DNA of 64,000 bases from positions 372,001-436,000 of the forward strand of contig NZ_FQUT01000002.1 of the NCBI RefSeq assembly GCF_900129245.1, written 5' to 3'. A program made the translations under genes and the position numbers. This DNA comes from Chryseobacterium arachidis (GTDB lineage Bacteria > Bacteroidota > Bacteroidia > Flavobacteriales > Weeksellaceae). The notes under the pieces are model-generated. The model ran no database searches. It saw only the letters and a program-made list of their open reading frames with translations, and was not told the DNA's origin. Within the stretch, counting starts at the first letter, position 1. Every line of letters starts with the position of its first letter. Positions 33,567 to 41,052 of this stretch are shown here, one piece after another.

Positions 33567-35618
33567 ATGAAAGCTCCACAGGCAAAAAAAATAGAAAAAA
33601 TACTCGAAATACACGGCGACAAAAGGATTGATAATTATTTCTGGCTCAACGAAAGAGAGAATCCCGAAGTCACAAAATATCTGGAAGAGGAAAATGCGTA
33701 TGCAGAATTCGTGATGAAGGATACAGAACAGCTTCAGGAAGAACTTTTCGAGGAAATGAAAGCCCGCTATAAAAAGGACGACGAATCTCTCCCTTATTTT
33801 TTTAATGAATATTGGTACATTGTCCGTTACGAAGACGGAAAAGAATATCCTATTTTCTGCAGAAAACATCACAGTTTAGACAACGAAGAAGAAATTATTC
33901 TTGATGTTAATATTTTGGCAGACGGACAAGATTATTTTGAAGTAGGAAGTGTTGCCGTTTCCCCGAATAATGAGCTGGCTTCTTTCTCATCCGACAATGT
34001 AAGCCGCAGAATTTACACCATCAATTTTAAAGATTTAAAGACAGGAGAAATCCTTTCAGATACAATCGAAAATACGACAGGAAAAGCAGTTTGGGCAAAG
34101 GATAATGAACACGTTTTCTATATCCGAAAAGACGACAGTTTAAGAGCTTTTCAGGTTTACAGGCATAAATTAGGCACAGATTCTTCAGAAGATATTTTAG
34201 TTTTCCATGAAAAAGATGAGACTTTTGATGTCAATGTTTTCAAGACAAAGTCTTTGGAATATATTTTCATTGCAAGTTCCAGCACCATTTCGGATGAGCA
34301 CAGATTTATTCCGGCAGATAACGTTTTTGCAGACTGGAAAATTATTCAGCCAAGAATTGATGATTTGGAATATTCTGTTGAGCACTATGAAGATGAGTTT
34401 TATATCATTACCAATGCAGATGATGCTTTTAATTTTAAAATTGTAAAGGCAAAAATCGACCATTGTGAAATGGAAAACTGGGTGGACGTAATTCCTCATC
34501 GTCCTGAAGTTTTACTGGAAGGTTTTGAAATATTTAAAAACTATCTGGTTCTTGAAGAAAGAGAGGAAGGTTTATTACAGATAAAAATTATCGACGAAAA
34601 AACACAGGAATCGTATTATTTACCTTTTTCTGATCCTACTTATACCGCATACATCGGAACAAATCTTGAGTTTGATACGGAAGTTTTACGTTATGGATAC
34701 ACTTCTTTAACACAGCCAAGCTCGACATATGAATATAATATGAAAGAAAAAACCACCAAGCTTCTGAAACAGCAGGAAGTTTTGGGCGGAAAATTCTTTG
34801 CTGAAAATTATATTTCCGAGAGAATCTGGGCTGATTCAAGAGATGGAGAAACAAAAGTTCCTATTTCTCTGGTTTACCACAAAGACACGAAAAAATCTGC
34901 AGACACTCCTTTACTTTTATATGGCTATGGAAGTTACGGACATACGGTTGATGCGAGTTTTTCCAATGTAAGATTATCAATTTTAGACAGAGGATTTATT
35001 TATGCAATCGCTCACATCAGAGGGGGTGAATATCTGGGAAGAGAATGGTATGAAGACGGAAAAATGTTATTTAAGAAAAATACATTCTTCGATTTTATTG
35101 ATGCAGGAAAGTTTTTAATTAAAGAGAATTACACGTCTTCTAAACATCTTTATGCGATGGGCGGAAGCGCAGGAGGATTATTGGTGGGAGCCGTGATGAA
35201 TTACGAACCGACTTTATTCAACGGAATTGTAGCTCAGGTTCCTTTTGTAGACGTAGTTTCCACAATGTTGGATGAAACAATTCCTTTAACAACCGGAGAA
35301 TACGACGAATGGGGAAATCCAAACGACGAAGAATATTATCATTATATGAAGGAATATTCTCCTTACGATAATGTAGAAGCGAAAGATTATCCGAATACTT
35401 TAATTACAACCGGATTGCACGATTCTCAGGTTCAATATTGGGAACCGGCAAAATGGACAGCAAAATTGAGAGAACTGAAAACAGACGACAATCTTTTAGT
35501 CTTTAAAACAGACATGAGCGCAGGACACGGCGGTGCGAGCGGAAGATTTGAATCTTTAAAAGAAGACGCATTGGAATATGCATTTCTACTAAAATTAGAA
35601 AATAAGAAAAATGATTAA
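33567..35618 (+). CDS. Oligopeptidase B-type S9 prolyl oligopeptidase family peptidase
   Basis: A 683-residue serine peptidase. The N-terminal beta-propeller (about 70-400) follows a short helical start with RIDNYFWLNERENPEV, a conserved opening of oligopeptidase B. The C-terminal alpha/beta-hydrolase domain has the nucleophile Ser in GGSAGGLLVG, Asp in TGLHDSQV and His in SAGHGGASGR. Oligopeptidase B cleaves after basic residues in short peptides. No signal peptide, so probably cytosolic. The last eight bases overlap the next gene. Confidence 0.88.
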   Translation: MKAPQAKKIEKILEIHGDKRIDNYFWLNERENPEVTKYLEEENAYAEFVMKDTEQLQEELFEEMKARYKKDDESLPYFFNEYWYIVRYEDGKEYPIFCRKHHSLDNEEEIILDVNILADGQDYFEVGSVAVSPNNELASFSSDNVSRRIYTINFKDLKTGEILSDTIENTTGKAVWAKDNEHVFYIRKDDSLRAFQVYRHKLGTDSSEDILVFHEKDETFDVNVFKTKSLEYIFIASSSTISDEHRFIPADNVFADWKIIQPRIDDLEYSVEHYEDEFYIITNADDAFNFKIVKAKIDHCEMENWVDVIPHRPEVLLEGFEIFKNYLVLEEREEGLLQIKIIDEKTQESYYLPFSDPTYTAYIGTNLEFDTEVLRYGYTSLTQPSSTYEYNMKEKTTKLLKQQEVLGGKFFAENYISERIWADSRDGETKVPISLVYHKDTKKSADTPLLLYGYGSYGHTVDASFSNVRLSILDRGFIYAIAHIRGGEYLGREWYEDGKMLFKKNTFFDFIDAGKFLIKENYTSSKHLYAMGGSAGGLLVGAVMNYEPTLFNGIVAQVPFVDVVSTMLDETIPLTTGEYDEWGNPNDEEYYHYMKEYSPYDNVEAKDYPNTLITTGLHDSQVQYWEPAKWTAKLRELKTDDNLLVFKTDMSAGHGGASGRFESLKEDALEYAFLLKLENKKND

Positions 35619-35955
35619 CGACGCAGAATATTGGCAGAAAGTACAACAGTTTTTCATTGAAAATTTTGATACTGAAAAAGATGCTCCGATTGAAACCTAT
35701 CTGTTTTTAATAGGCCTTCAGGAATTGGGAAGCGGTCAGCAGAAATATACGAAAGATGACAAGGTGAATTTAATTCATATCGCCGTTTGCAGATTGTTAG
35801 AACCTTTCGGGTATTACAAATTTTCACATTACGACGATGATGGATATCCGCATTTTGAGGAATTGGAAAAACTTCCGGAACTGAAACCGAATGAGCAGCA
35901 GATTCTGATGAAAAAAGCGATTATTCAGTATTTTCAGGATGAAGAATTAATTTGA
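35611..35955 (+). CDS. Small conserved-looking protein of unknown function
   Basis: A 114-residue acidic cytosolic protein (MINDAEYWQKVQQFFIENFD, later YLFLIGLQELG and HYDDDGYPHFEELEKLP). It starts inside the end of the peptidase gene (eight-base overlap), suggesting translational coupling. I do not recognise a family. A family 2 repeat and a terminator hairpin follow. Confidence 0.7.
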   Translation: MINDAEYWQKVQQFFIENFDTEKDAPIETYLFLIGLQELGSGQQKYTKDDKVNLIHIAVCRLLEPFGYYKFSHYDDDGYPHFEELEKLPELKPNEQQILMKKAIIQYFQDEELI

Positions 35956-35968
35956 GAATTGATATTTT

Positions 35969-36040
35969 ATCAATAGGAACGGGCTAAAGCCCGTTTTCAA
36001 TATAACATAAAAAAGCAATCAGCTTTAGCCAAAACTTAAA
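35969..36040 (+). repeat. Dispersed two-hairpin repeat, family 2, copy 1
   Basis: TCAATAGGAACGGGCTAAAG, then CCCGTTTT, a spacer of about 25 bases, and AGCTTTAGCCAAAACTTAAA. The first half is a palindrome (ACGGGCTAAAGCCCGT), the second a smaller one around GCTTTAGC. Copies occur at 45511-45592 and, inverted, 57931-58003. All three lie in the gap just 3' of a gene. Confidence 0.8.
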
Positions 36041-36050
36041 TGAAATCAAA

Positions 36051-36084
36051 AAATGGAAAGTAAAAAATTACTTTCCATTTTTTA
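36051..36084. terminator. Bidirectional terminator between the small gene and the SRPBCC gene
   Basis: AAATGGAAAGTAA-AAAA-TTACTTTCCATTT, a perfect 13-bp stem with a T-rich tail on the + strand, between convergent genes. Confidence 0.8.
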
Positions 36085-36128
36085 TTTATATAATTCAAAA
36101 ATTTTTAAATTAATTCATTTTAAAATTC

Positions 36129-36614
36129 TCAAATTAAAATCTCTTCCAATTGATTAAGGCCCATTTTAAAACCTTCCTCAAAGCCCATTTCAAGCATTTG
36201 CTTCATTGCCTGTTCAGATTCAAAATGAATGTTGACCGTAACTTTTGCTCCTTCTTCCACCCCTGTAAAGCCAAACAGCCATTTCGATTCAGAAAAATCC
36301 GGATTTACGTTTCCATTTTCATCACAGAACGTATCGGTACCGTCAAAACTTCTGTGCTCCATAATCTCTCCGTATTTTACCTGAGCGTAATGCCTTTCTC
36401 CTTCGGGACCAATCATTGAATACAACCAAACACCACCTTCCTTAAAATCCTGCCTTTTTGTTTCGCATTTCCACGGTTTTGGCGCCCACCAGTGATCCAG
36501 CAATTCGGATTTTGTAAAATAATCCCAGACTTTTGAAACTTCGGCGTCATATATTTTCATAACATATACACTTAGGGAATCAAAATCTTTGTTAAAAATG
36601 ATTTCAGATTTCAT
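36129..36614 (-). CDS. SRPBCC (AHSA1-like) domain protein
   Basis: A 161-residue single-domain protein of the START-like superfamily. The AHSA1/CalC pattern is visible: VYVMKIYDAEVSKVWDYFTK, LDHWWAPKPWKCET, GGVWLYSMIGPEG and a long C-terminal helix (SEQAMKQMLEMGFEEGFKMG). Such proteins bind hydrophobic ligands or assist Hsp90; bacterial copies are mostly uncharacterised. It appears to be a single-gene transcript. Confidence 0.8.
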   Translation of the reverse strand: MKSEIIFNKDFDSLSVYVMKIYDAEVSKVWDYFTKSELLDHWWAPKPWKCETKRQDFKEGGVWLYSMIGPEGERHYAQVKYGEIMEHRSFDGTDTFCDENGNVNPDFSESKWLFGFTGVEEGAKVTVNIHFESEQAMKQMLEMGFEEGFKMGLNQLEEILI

Positions 36615-36821
36615 AATAATATTTTGTTTTAAACAAAGCTACTCCATTATATTTTCAGATCACTTTTCTTATGCCAAGAAATTATAAAATTTATAAATAA
36701 ATGTTAAAAAACACTCTTTTAAGAAAAATTATACAATTTTTTGGCTCGTTTTTTGTTTATCTAGTCTTAAAATATTTAATTTTAACATTCACTTTTTTAA
36801 AAAACTCATAAAATAAAGTAA

Positions 36822-38369
36822 ATGAATAATAAATTCATCCCAATAATATCGGTGTTCATGACGATCTCACTGATTGTTTTCGTCACGCTCCAGTTTTATT
36901 GGCTGAAAAATTATTATGGTGCCTTGGAACAGGATTTTTCCTCTAAAGTTTATTCTGCACTGGAAAGCACTTCCAAAAGCATAGAAGAAATAGAAGTTGA
37001 TAAATATTTAAACGTTGATAACAAGGATTTTAGAAAGAATATTCTTGCGAGCAGCAATCAGCCAACACTGACGACTATTCAGCAGGTTGAAGATTCGGGG
37101 ACACAACGACAAATTATTTATTCAAAAAATATTATTGAAAAAAGTCAGCTTCCGATTTCCAAACAAGGAGATTCGATTAAGCTGACAAAATTATATAGTG
37201 ACGAAGCCGCTTATAAGATCAAAAGAGACACTACAAACCGCGAAATTCTTACGGCAGACATCAATCAGGATCTGGAAAATGGTGATTATGCCTTAAAAGA
37301 ATATGCAAAAGTTTATGGAAACAATTTGCCTATCACAAAAAGAGTCGATGAGAAGGTTTTGGATTCCGTTATTGCGAAAGAACTGAGAATCAGAGGAATT
37401 TCTGCCAAGTTCGGTTATGGAATAATTGATAAGAATAATAACCTTACAAAAGTGGTCAGCAGTGATTATAAAGAGAAAAAAGAAAATAATACGTACAGTT
37501 ATCCGCTTTTTACCGATCAGAAAGAAAGAACTTTGTATAGTCTAGCTTTGGTTTTCCCTAAAAAAGATGTCTCTCTGGCAATGAACAACTGGCCGATGCT
37601 TCTGGGAACTTTTCTTTCATTATTAACGATTTTAGGTATTTACATTATTTCCATCAATTATATGATGAGACAGAAAAAACTGGCGGAAGTGAAAACAGAT
37701 TTCATCAACAATATGTCTCATGAGTTTAAAACGCCTTTGGCAACGATTTCCGTGGCAACAGATTCTTTGGCCAACGATAAAATCGCAACCAATCCGGATA
37801 AGGTAAAATACTACTCAAACCTTATCAAACAGGAAAATCTGAGGATGAAAAAGCAGGTTGAAAACGTTCTAAATATGTCTAAGCTTGAAAGAAATGAAGT
37901 TAAACTATTTTTAAAGGAGGCTAACGTAAGAGAACTGATCAAAAAGACAACCGAATCCTTCAACCTGATTGTTCAGCAAAGAAACGGAAAGCTTACGCAG
38001 GAATTTAATGCAACGAATTATACATTTAAAATTGATGAATTTCATATTTCTAATATGCTTGTGAATTTATTGGATAACGCTAACAAATACTCGCCAGAAG
38101 CGCCGGAAATCAGTATTAAAACAAGAAACGAAGGGCATTTGTACGTCATTGAAGTTTCCGATAAAGGAATGGGAATGGAAACCCAGAATAAAACAAAGAT
38201 TTTCGAAAAATTCTTTAGAGAAGAAACGGGAAATATCCATAATGTAAAAGGACAGGGATTAGGACTTTCGTATGTAAAGAAAATTGTAGAACTCCATAAA
38301 GGACAGATCATTGTGGATTCGCACAAAGGGAAAGGAAGTACGTTTACGATCAAGCTTCCGATGGCGTAA
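36822..38369 (+). CDS. Membrane sensor histidine kinase
   Basis: A 515-residue kinase. One membrane segment near 8-25, a periplasmic sensor domain (about 30-255), a second segment near 258-279, then the H-box INNMSHEFKTPLATIS (His300), N-box (NLLDNANKYSPEAP), G1 (DKGMGM), F-box (EKFFREETG) and G2 (GQGLGLSYVKKIV). No HAMP domain is apparent between the second segment and the H-box. It phosphorylates itself at His300 and presumably the response regulator encoded 93 bases downstream. The signal is unknown. Confidence 0.92.
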   Translation: MNNKFIPIISVFMTISLIVFVTLQFYWLKNYYGALEQDFSSKVYSALESTSKSIEEIEVDKYLNVDNKDFRKNILASSNQPTLTTIQQVEDSGTQRQIIYSKNIIEKSQLPISKQGDSIKLTKLYSDEAAYKIKRDTTNREILTADINQDLENGDYALKEYAKVYGNNLPITKRVDEKVLDSVIAKELRIRGISAKFGYGIIDKNNNLTKVVSSDYKEKKENNTYSYPLFTDQKERTLYSLALVFPKKDVSLAMNNWPMLLGTFLSLLTILGIYIISINYMMRQKKLAEVKTDFINNMSHEFKTPLATISVATDSLANDKIATNPDKVKYYSNLIKQENLRMKKQVENVLNMSKLERNEVKLFLKEANVRELIKKTTESFNLIVQQRNGKLTQEFNATNYTFKIDEFHISNMLVNLLDNANKYSPEAPEISIKTRNEGHLYVIEVSDKGMGMETQNKTKIFEKFFREETGNIHNVKGQGLGLSYVKKIVELHKGQIIVDSHKGKGSTFTIKLPMA

Positions 38370-38462
38370 ACAACAAAAACGGCAAATCAATAAACAAAAT
38401 ATAAGAAGAGAAGAGTGACAAGGGTTCATTCTTAATTAAAGAATTTTTAATGAGTTAAAACT

Positions 38463-39149
38463 ATGAGCAACAGAATATTATTAGTAGAAGACGATCAGAG
38501 TTTCGGGGCAGTGTTGAAGGATTATTTAACGATAAATAATTTTGAAGTTACTCTTGCCACAGATGGAGAACAGGGATTGAAGGAATTTACGGAAAACGAA
38601 TTCGACATCTGTATTTTTGATGTGATGATGCCTAAAAAAGACGGTTTTTCTTTGGCTGAAGACGTTAAAAAAATTGATAAAAACACACCAATCATTTTCT
38701 TGACGGCAAGAAATATGAGAGAAGATATTTTAAAAGGATATCAATTGGGAGCCGATGATTACATCACAAAACCTTTTGATACTGAATTGCTTTTATATAA
38801 AATCAAAGCTATTCTTCAGAGAAGTTCTACCCTGGAAAATGAAGAGCAGGAACAATTTAAGATCAGCAATATCTTCTTTGATTCGATGTTGAGACAATTG
38901 AGAGTGGGTGATAATGAATATAAGCTTTCTCCAAAAGAAAACGAATTGCTGAAACTTCTTTGCATCCATAGAAACGACTTCATGCCGAGAGATCTTGCTT
39001 TAAGAAAGATCTGGAAAAAGGAAAACTACTTTACAGCAAGAAGTATGGACGTTTATATCGCAAAACTTCGTAAGCTGTTAAAAGATGACGAAGGGTTGGA
39101 AATCATCAATGTTCACGGAGAAGGATTCAGGCTTTTGGTGAAAAATTAG
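38463..39149 (+). CDS. OmpR/PhoB-type response regulator
   Basis: A 228-residue two-domain regulator. The receiver (1-120) has the acidic pair LVEDD (8-11), phosphoacceptor Asp53 in CIFDVMMPKKDG, the Thr in FLTARN and Lys in YITKPFD. The winged-helix DNA-binding domain (about 132-228) has SPKENELLKLLC and SMDVYIAKLRKLLKDD. It is the likely partner of the kinase just upstream. Its targets are not known; the NPPHG-repeat lipoprotein lies 78 bases downstream. Confidence 0.93.
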   Translation: MSNRILLVEDDQSFGAVLKDYLTINNFEVTLATDGEQGLKEFTENEFDICIFDVMMPKKDGFSLAEDVKKIDKNTPIIFLTARNMREDILKGYQLGADDYITKPFDTELLLYKIKAILQRSSTLENEEQEQFKISNIFFDSMLRQLRVGDNEYKLSPKENELLKLLCIHRNDFMPRDLALRKIWKKENYFTARSMDVYIAKLRKLLKDDEGLEIINVHGEGFRLLVKN

Positions 39150-39227
39150 TCAAAAAATATCACTATAAATATAAAATTAGCAAAGCAATTAAAAATGTTT
39201 TGCTAATTTTGTTTTATACCAGAAGAT

Positions 39228-39869
39228 ATGAAGAATACATTTTTAGGCTTAATTGCCATTTCTATATTAACCATTTCTTGTAAAAAAGATGAAAGAGCCA
39301 CTTATTTGAAGGAAGAAGCAGGTGCACAACAGCCCGCAGTTGCAGTAAATAATGCTCCTAAGGCATCACTTTTTGATCAGGCTGGAATTAAAACCACTTC
39401 CAACCCGACTCAGCTAACAACGGTTACAGCTCCGGGAATGAATCCGCCACACGGACAGCCAGGTCACAGATGCGACATTCCGGTAGGACAGCCATTAAGC
39501 TCTGCTCCGGCTCAGCAGGGAGCTCAAAATGTAGCCATCAACGCCCAACAGGGACAAACAATACAAATTGACCCTAATTCTTTACAACCCGGAAAATTTT
39601 CTGTTGATAAAAACGGAAATCCTAAAGTTGTAAAAACAGCTCCGGGAATGAATCCTCCGCACGGAGAACCGGGACATAGATGTGATATTCCTGTAGGACA
39701 GCCGCTGAATAGCAAGCCTGCTCCGGCACCTCAGTCTACACAAGTCGTTGCACAAAATACACCCGCACCCACTCCGGCACCGGCTCCTACCGGACCAAAA
39801 CCGGCAGTAAACCCTCCGCATGGAGAGCCTTGGCACGACTGTGCGAAGAAAGTAGGAGAAGCTTTGTAG
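39228..39869 (+). CDS. Lipoprotein with three NPPHG..H.C repeats
   Basis: A 213-residue lipoprotein (MKNTFLGLIAISILTISCKK, Cys18). Two near-identical 23-residue repeats read APGMNPPHGxPGHRCDIPVG at 68-87 and 138-157, followed by QPL; a third, NPPHGEPWHDCAKKVG, is at 195-210. They are joined by low-complexity Ala/Pro/Gln/Thr linkers. Each repeat holds two His and one Cys in fixed spacing, which suggests metal or haem binding or a redox-active thiol, but no function is established to my knowledge. The linkers suggest a flexible tether from the membrane. Confidence 0.8.
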   Translation: MKNTFLGLIAISILTISCKKDERATYLKEEAGAQQPAVAVNNAPKASLFDQAGIKTTSNPTQLTTVTAPGMNPPHGQPGHRCDIPVGQPLSSAPAQQGAQNVAINAQQGQTIQIDPNSLQPGKFSVDKNGNPKVVKTAPGMNPPHGEPGHRCDIPVGQPLNSKPAPAPQSTQVVAQNTPAPTPAPAPTGPKPAVNPPHGEPWHDCAKKVGEAL

Positions 39870-39889
39870 TCAGGTAAAGCAAAAGACCC

Positions 39890-40585
39890 ATGATTATTTA
39901 TGAGATCGAAAAGGATATCGAAGGAACAATTCATGAAGATATTCTGATGAACAGATTAGATCAATGTATTAAGCCTGTTTACAACAATTTTTTCGGTCTT
40001 GAATATCATGCATCTGTAACCTTATACGACAACACATTTCTTCCCTGCGTAGTTTTCAGACATCTCGGAAAAGCAATAGAATTAAAATTCAACAGCTTAC
40101 ATGCAAAGGTTTATCATGGGACAATCCAAAGAACATTATTGCATCAGGATGATGTTCAGAAAGATATTATTGAAAGAATAATTTCTCAAAATAATATCAT
40201 TGATCTATCGGACATTGTAAAGATTGAAACGTGTGTATATTCTTTCCCCGAAAAACTCAGAAAAATAAAATTTAATCCTACCCATTATTTTCTTGTCAGA
40301 TTTGATGACGGAAGCTTTGAAAACTTTCGGGGTTCTGAGACAGGATTTTATGAAGTTCCTTTTGGTAAAGAATTTGAAAACATAGTTGAGATATTTAGTT
40401 CTACATTAATGCTTCAAAATGGAGATATCATTGAACTGAAAAACTATATGGATTGGAAGAACAATGAAGCCAACTTTAAAAAGATACACTTTGGCAAACC
40501 TTTCTTTACCTGTTATTTTGGTGGTTCTCATGAAAAAGATTTTGAAGAAAAGCTGGCCAAAACCCGAATTAATTTCAGAGAATGA
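39890..40585 (+). CDS. Protein of unknown function
   Basis: A 231-residue cytosolic protein (MIIYEIEKDIEGTIHEDILM), rich in alternating hydrophobic and charged residues, with no signal peptide or membrane segment. ASVTLYDNTFLPCVVFRHLG and HYFLVRFDDGSFENFRGSE look like beta strands. It begins 20 bases after the NPPHG lipoprotein gene and may share its transcript. I recognise no family. Confidence 0.65.
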   Translation: MIIYEIEKDIEGTIHEDILMNRLDQCIKPVYNNFFGLEYHASVTLYDNTFLPCVVFRHLGKAIELKFNSLHAKVYHGTIQRTLLHQDDVQKDIIERIISQNNIIDLSDIVKIETCVYSFPEKLRKIKFNPTHYFLVRFDDGSFENFRGSETGFYEVPFGKEFENIVEIFSSTLMLQNGDIIELKNYMDWKNNEANFKKIHFGKPFFTCYFGGSHEKDFEEKLAKTRINFRE

Positions 40586-40607
40586 TCCAGATCAATAACA
40601 AATTTCC

Positions 40608-40615
40608 TACCTTTG
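40608..40615 (+). promoter_or_regulatory. -7 element TACCTTTG for the His/Cys-rich protein
   Basis: TACCTTTG, an exact TAnnTTTG match, ends four bases before the GTG at 40620. A transcript from it would be leaderless or nearly so. Confidence 0.65.
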
Positions 40616-40619
40616 CGTC

Positions 40620-40985
40620 GTGAAATTCATTCAACTCTTATTAATTGTCTTTTGTCTGGGGATTTTTCTAATTCCTAAAGATAATTTCTATACTCAAATT
40701 TCACAGGAAACTTGCTGCCAATCCGGAATGGATTGTTGTAAAAACGATCACCATAAACAGCATTCTCAAGACAATCACAACAAAAAAGAACAAAAATCTT
40801 CCTGCAATGATGATTGCTGTTCGAGCTGTGTGGCTTGCTATACTTTCATAGAAACTCCGTTTTCAAAGAGTTTACAGTTGGAATATTCATATTACAAATC
40901 CAACAAAAATTTACAGTTTGAATATTCTGATCCTCATATTTCAGATCGTTTGAAAGAAATCTGGCAACCGCCGAAAATAGGTTAA
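40620..40985 (+). CDS. His/Cys-rich exported protein of the copper-type locus
   Basis: A 121-residue protein starting with GTG, with a signal peptide (MKFIQLLLIVFCLGIFLIP). The next 50 residues are packed with metal ligands: ETCCQSGMDCCKNDHHKQHS, then CNDDCCSSCVAC. The end is WQPPKIG. This composition points to soft-metal binding in the periplasm. The TonB receptor with HMA domains follows 67 bases downstream. I do not recognise the family. The GTG start is chosen because TACCTTTG lies just upstream and no ATG precedes the signal peptide. Confidence 0.7.
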   Translation: MKFIQLLLIVFCLGIFLIPKDNFYTQISQETCCQSGMDCCKNDHHKQHSQDNHNKKEQKSSCNDDCCSSCVACYTFIETPFSKSLQLEYSYYKSNKNLQFEYSDPHISDRLKEIWQPPKIG

Positions 40986-41052
40986 TTCAATCAACAGGAG
41001 TTCATTAAATTTTTAATGGACAGTTTTTTACTTAATCTAAATTTTAAACAAA

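Noticed and set aside
39429..39857. Repeats in the NPPHG lipoprotein gene as a DNA element
   Set aside because: They stay in frame, keep the protein motif and differ at DNA level, so they are a protein repeat.
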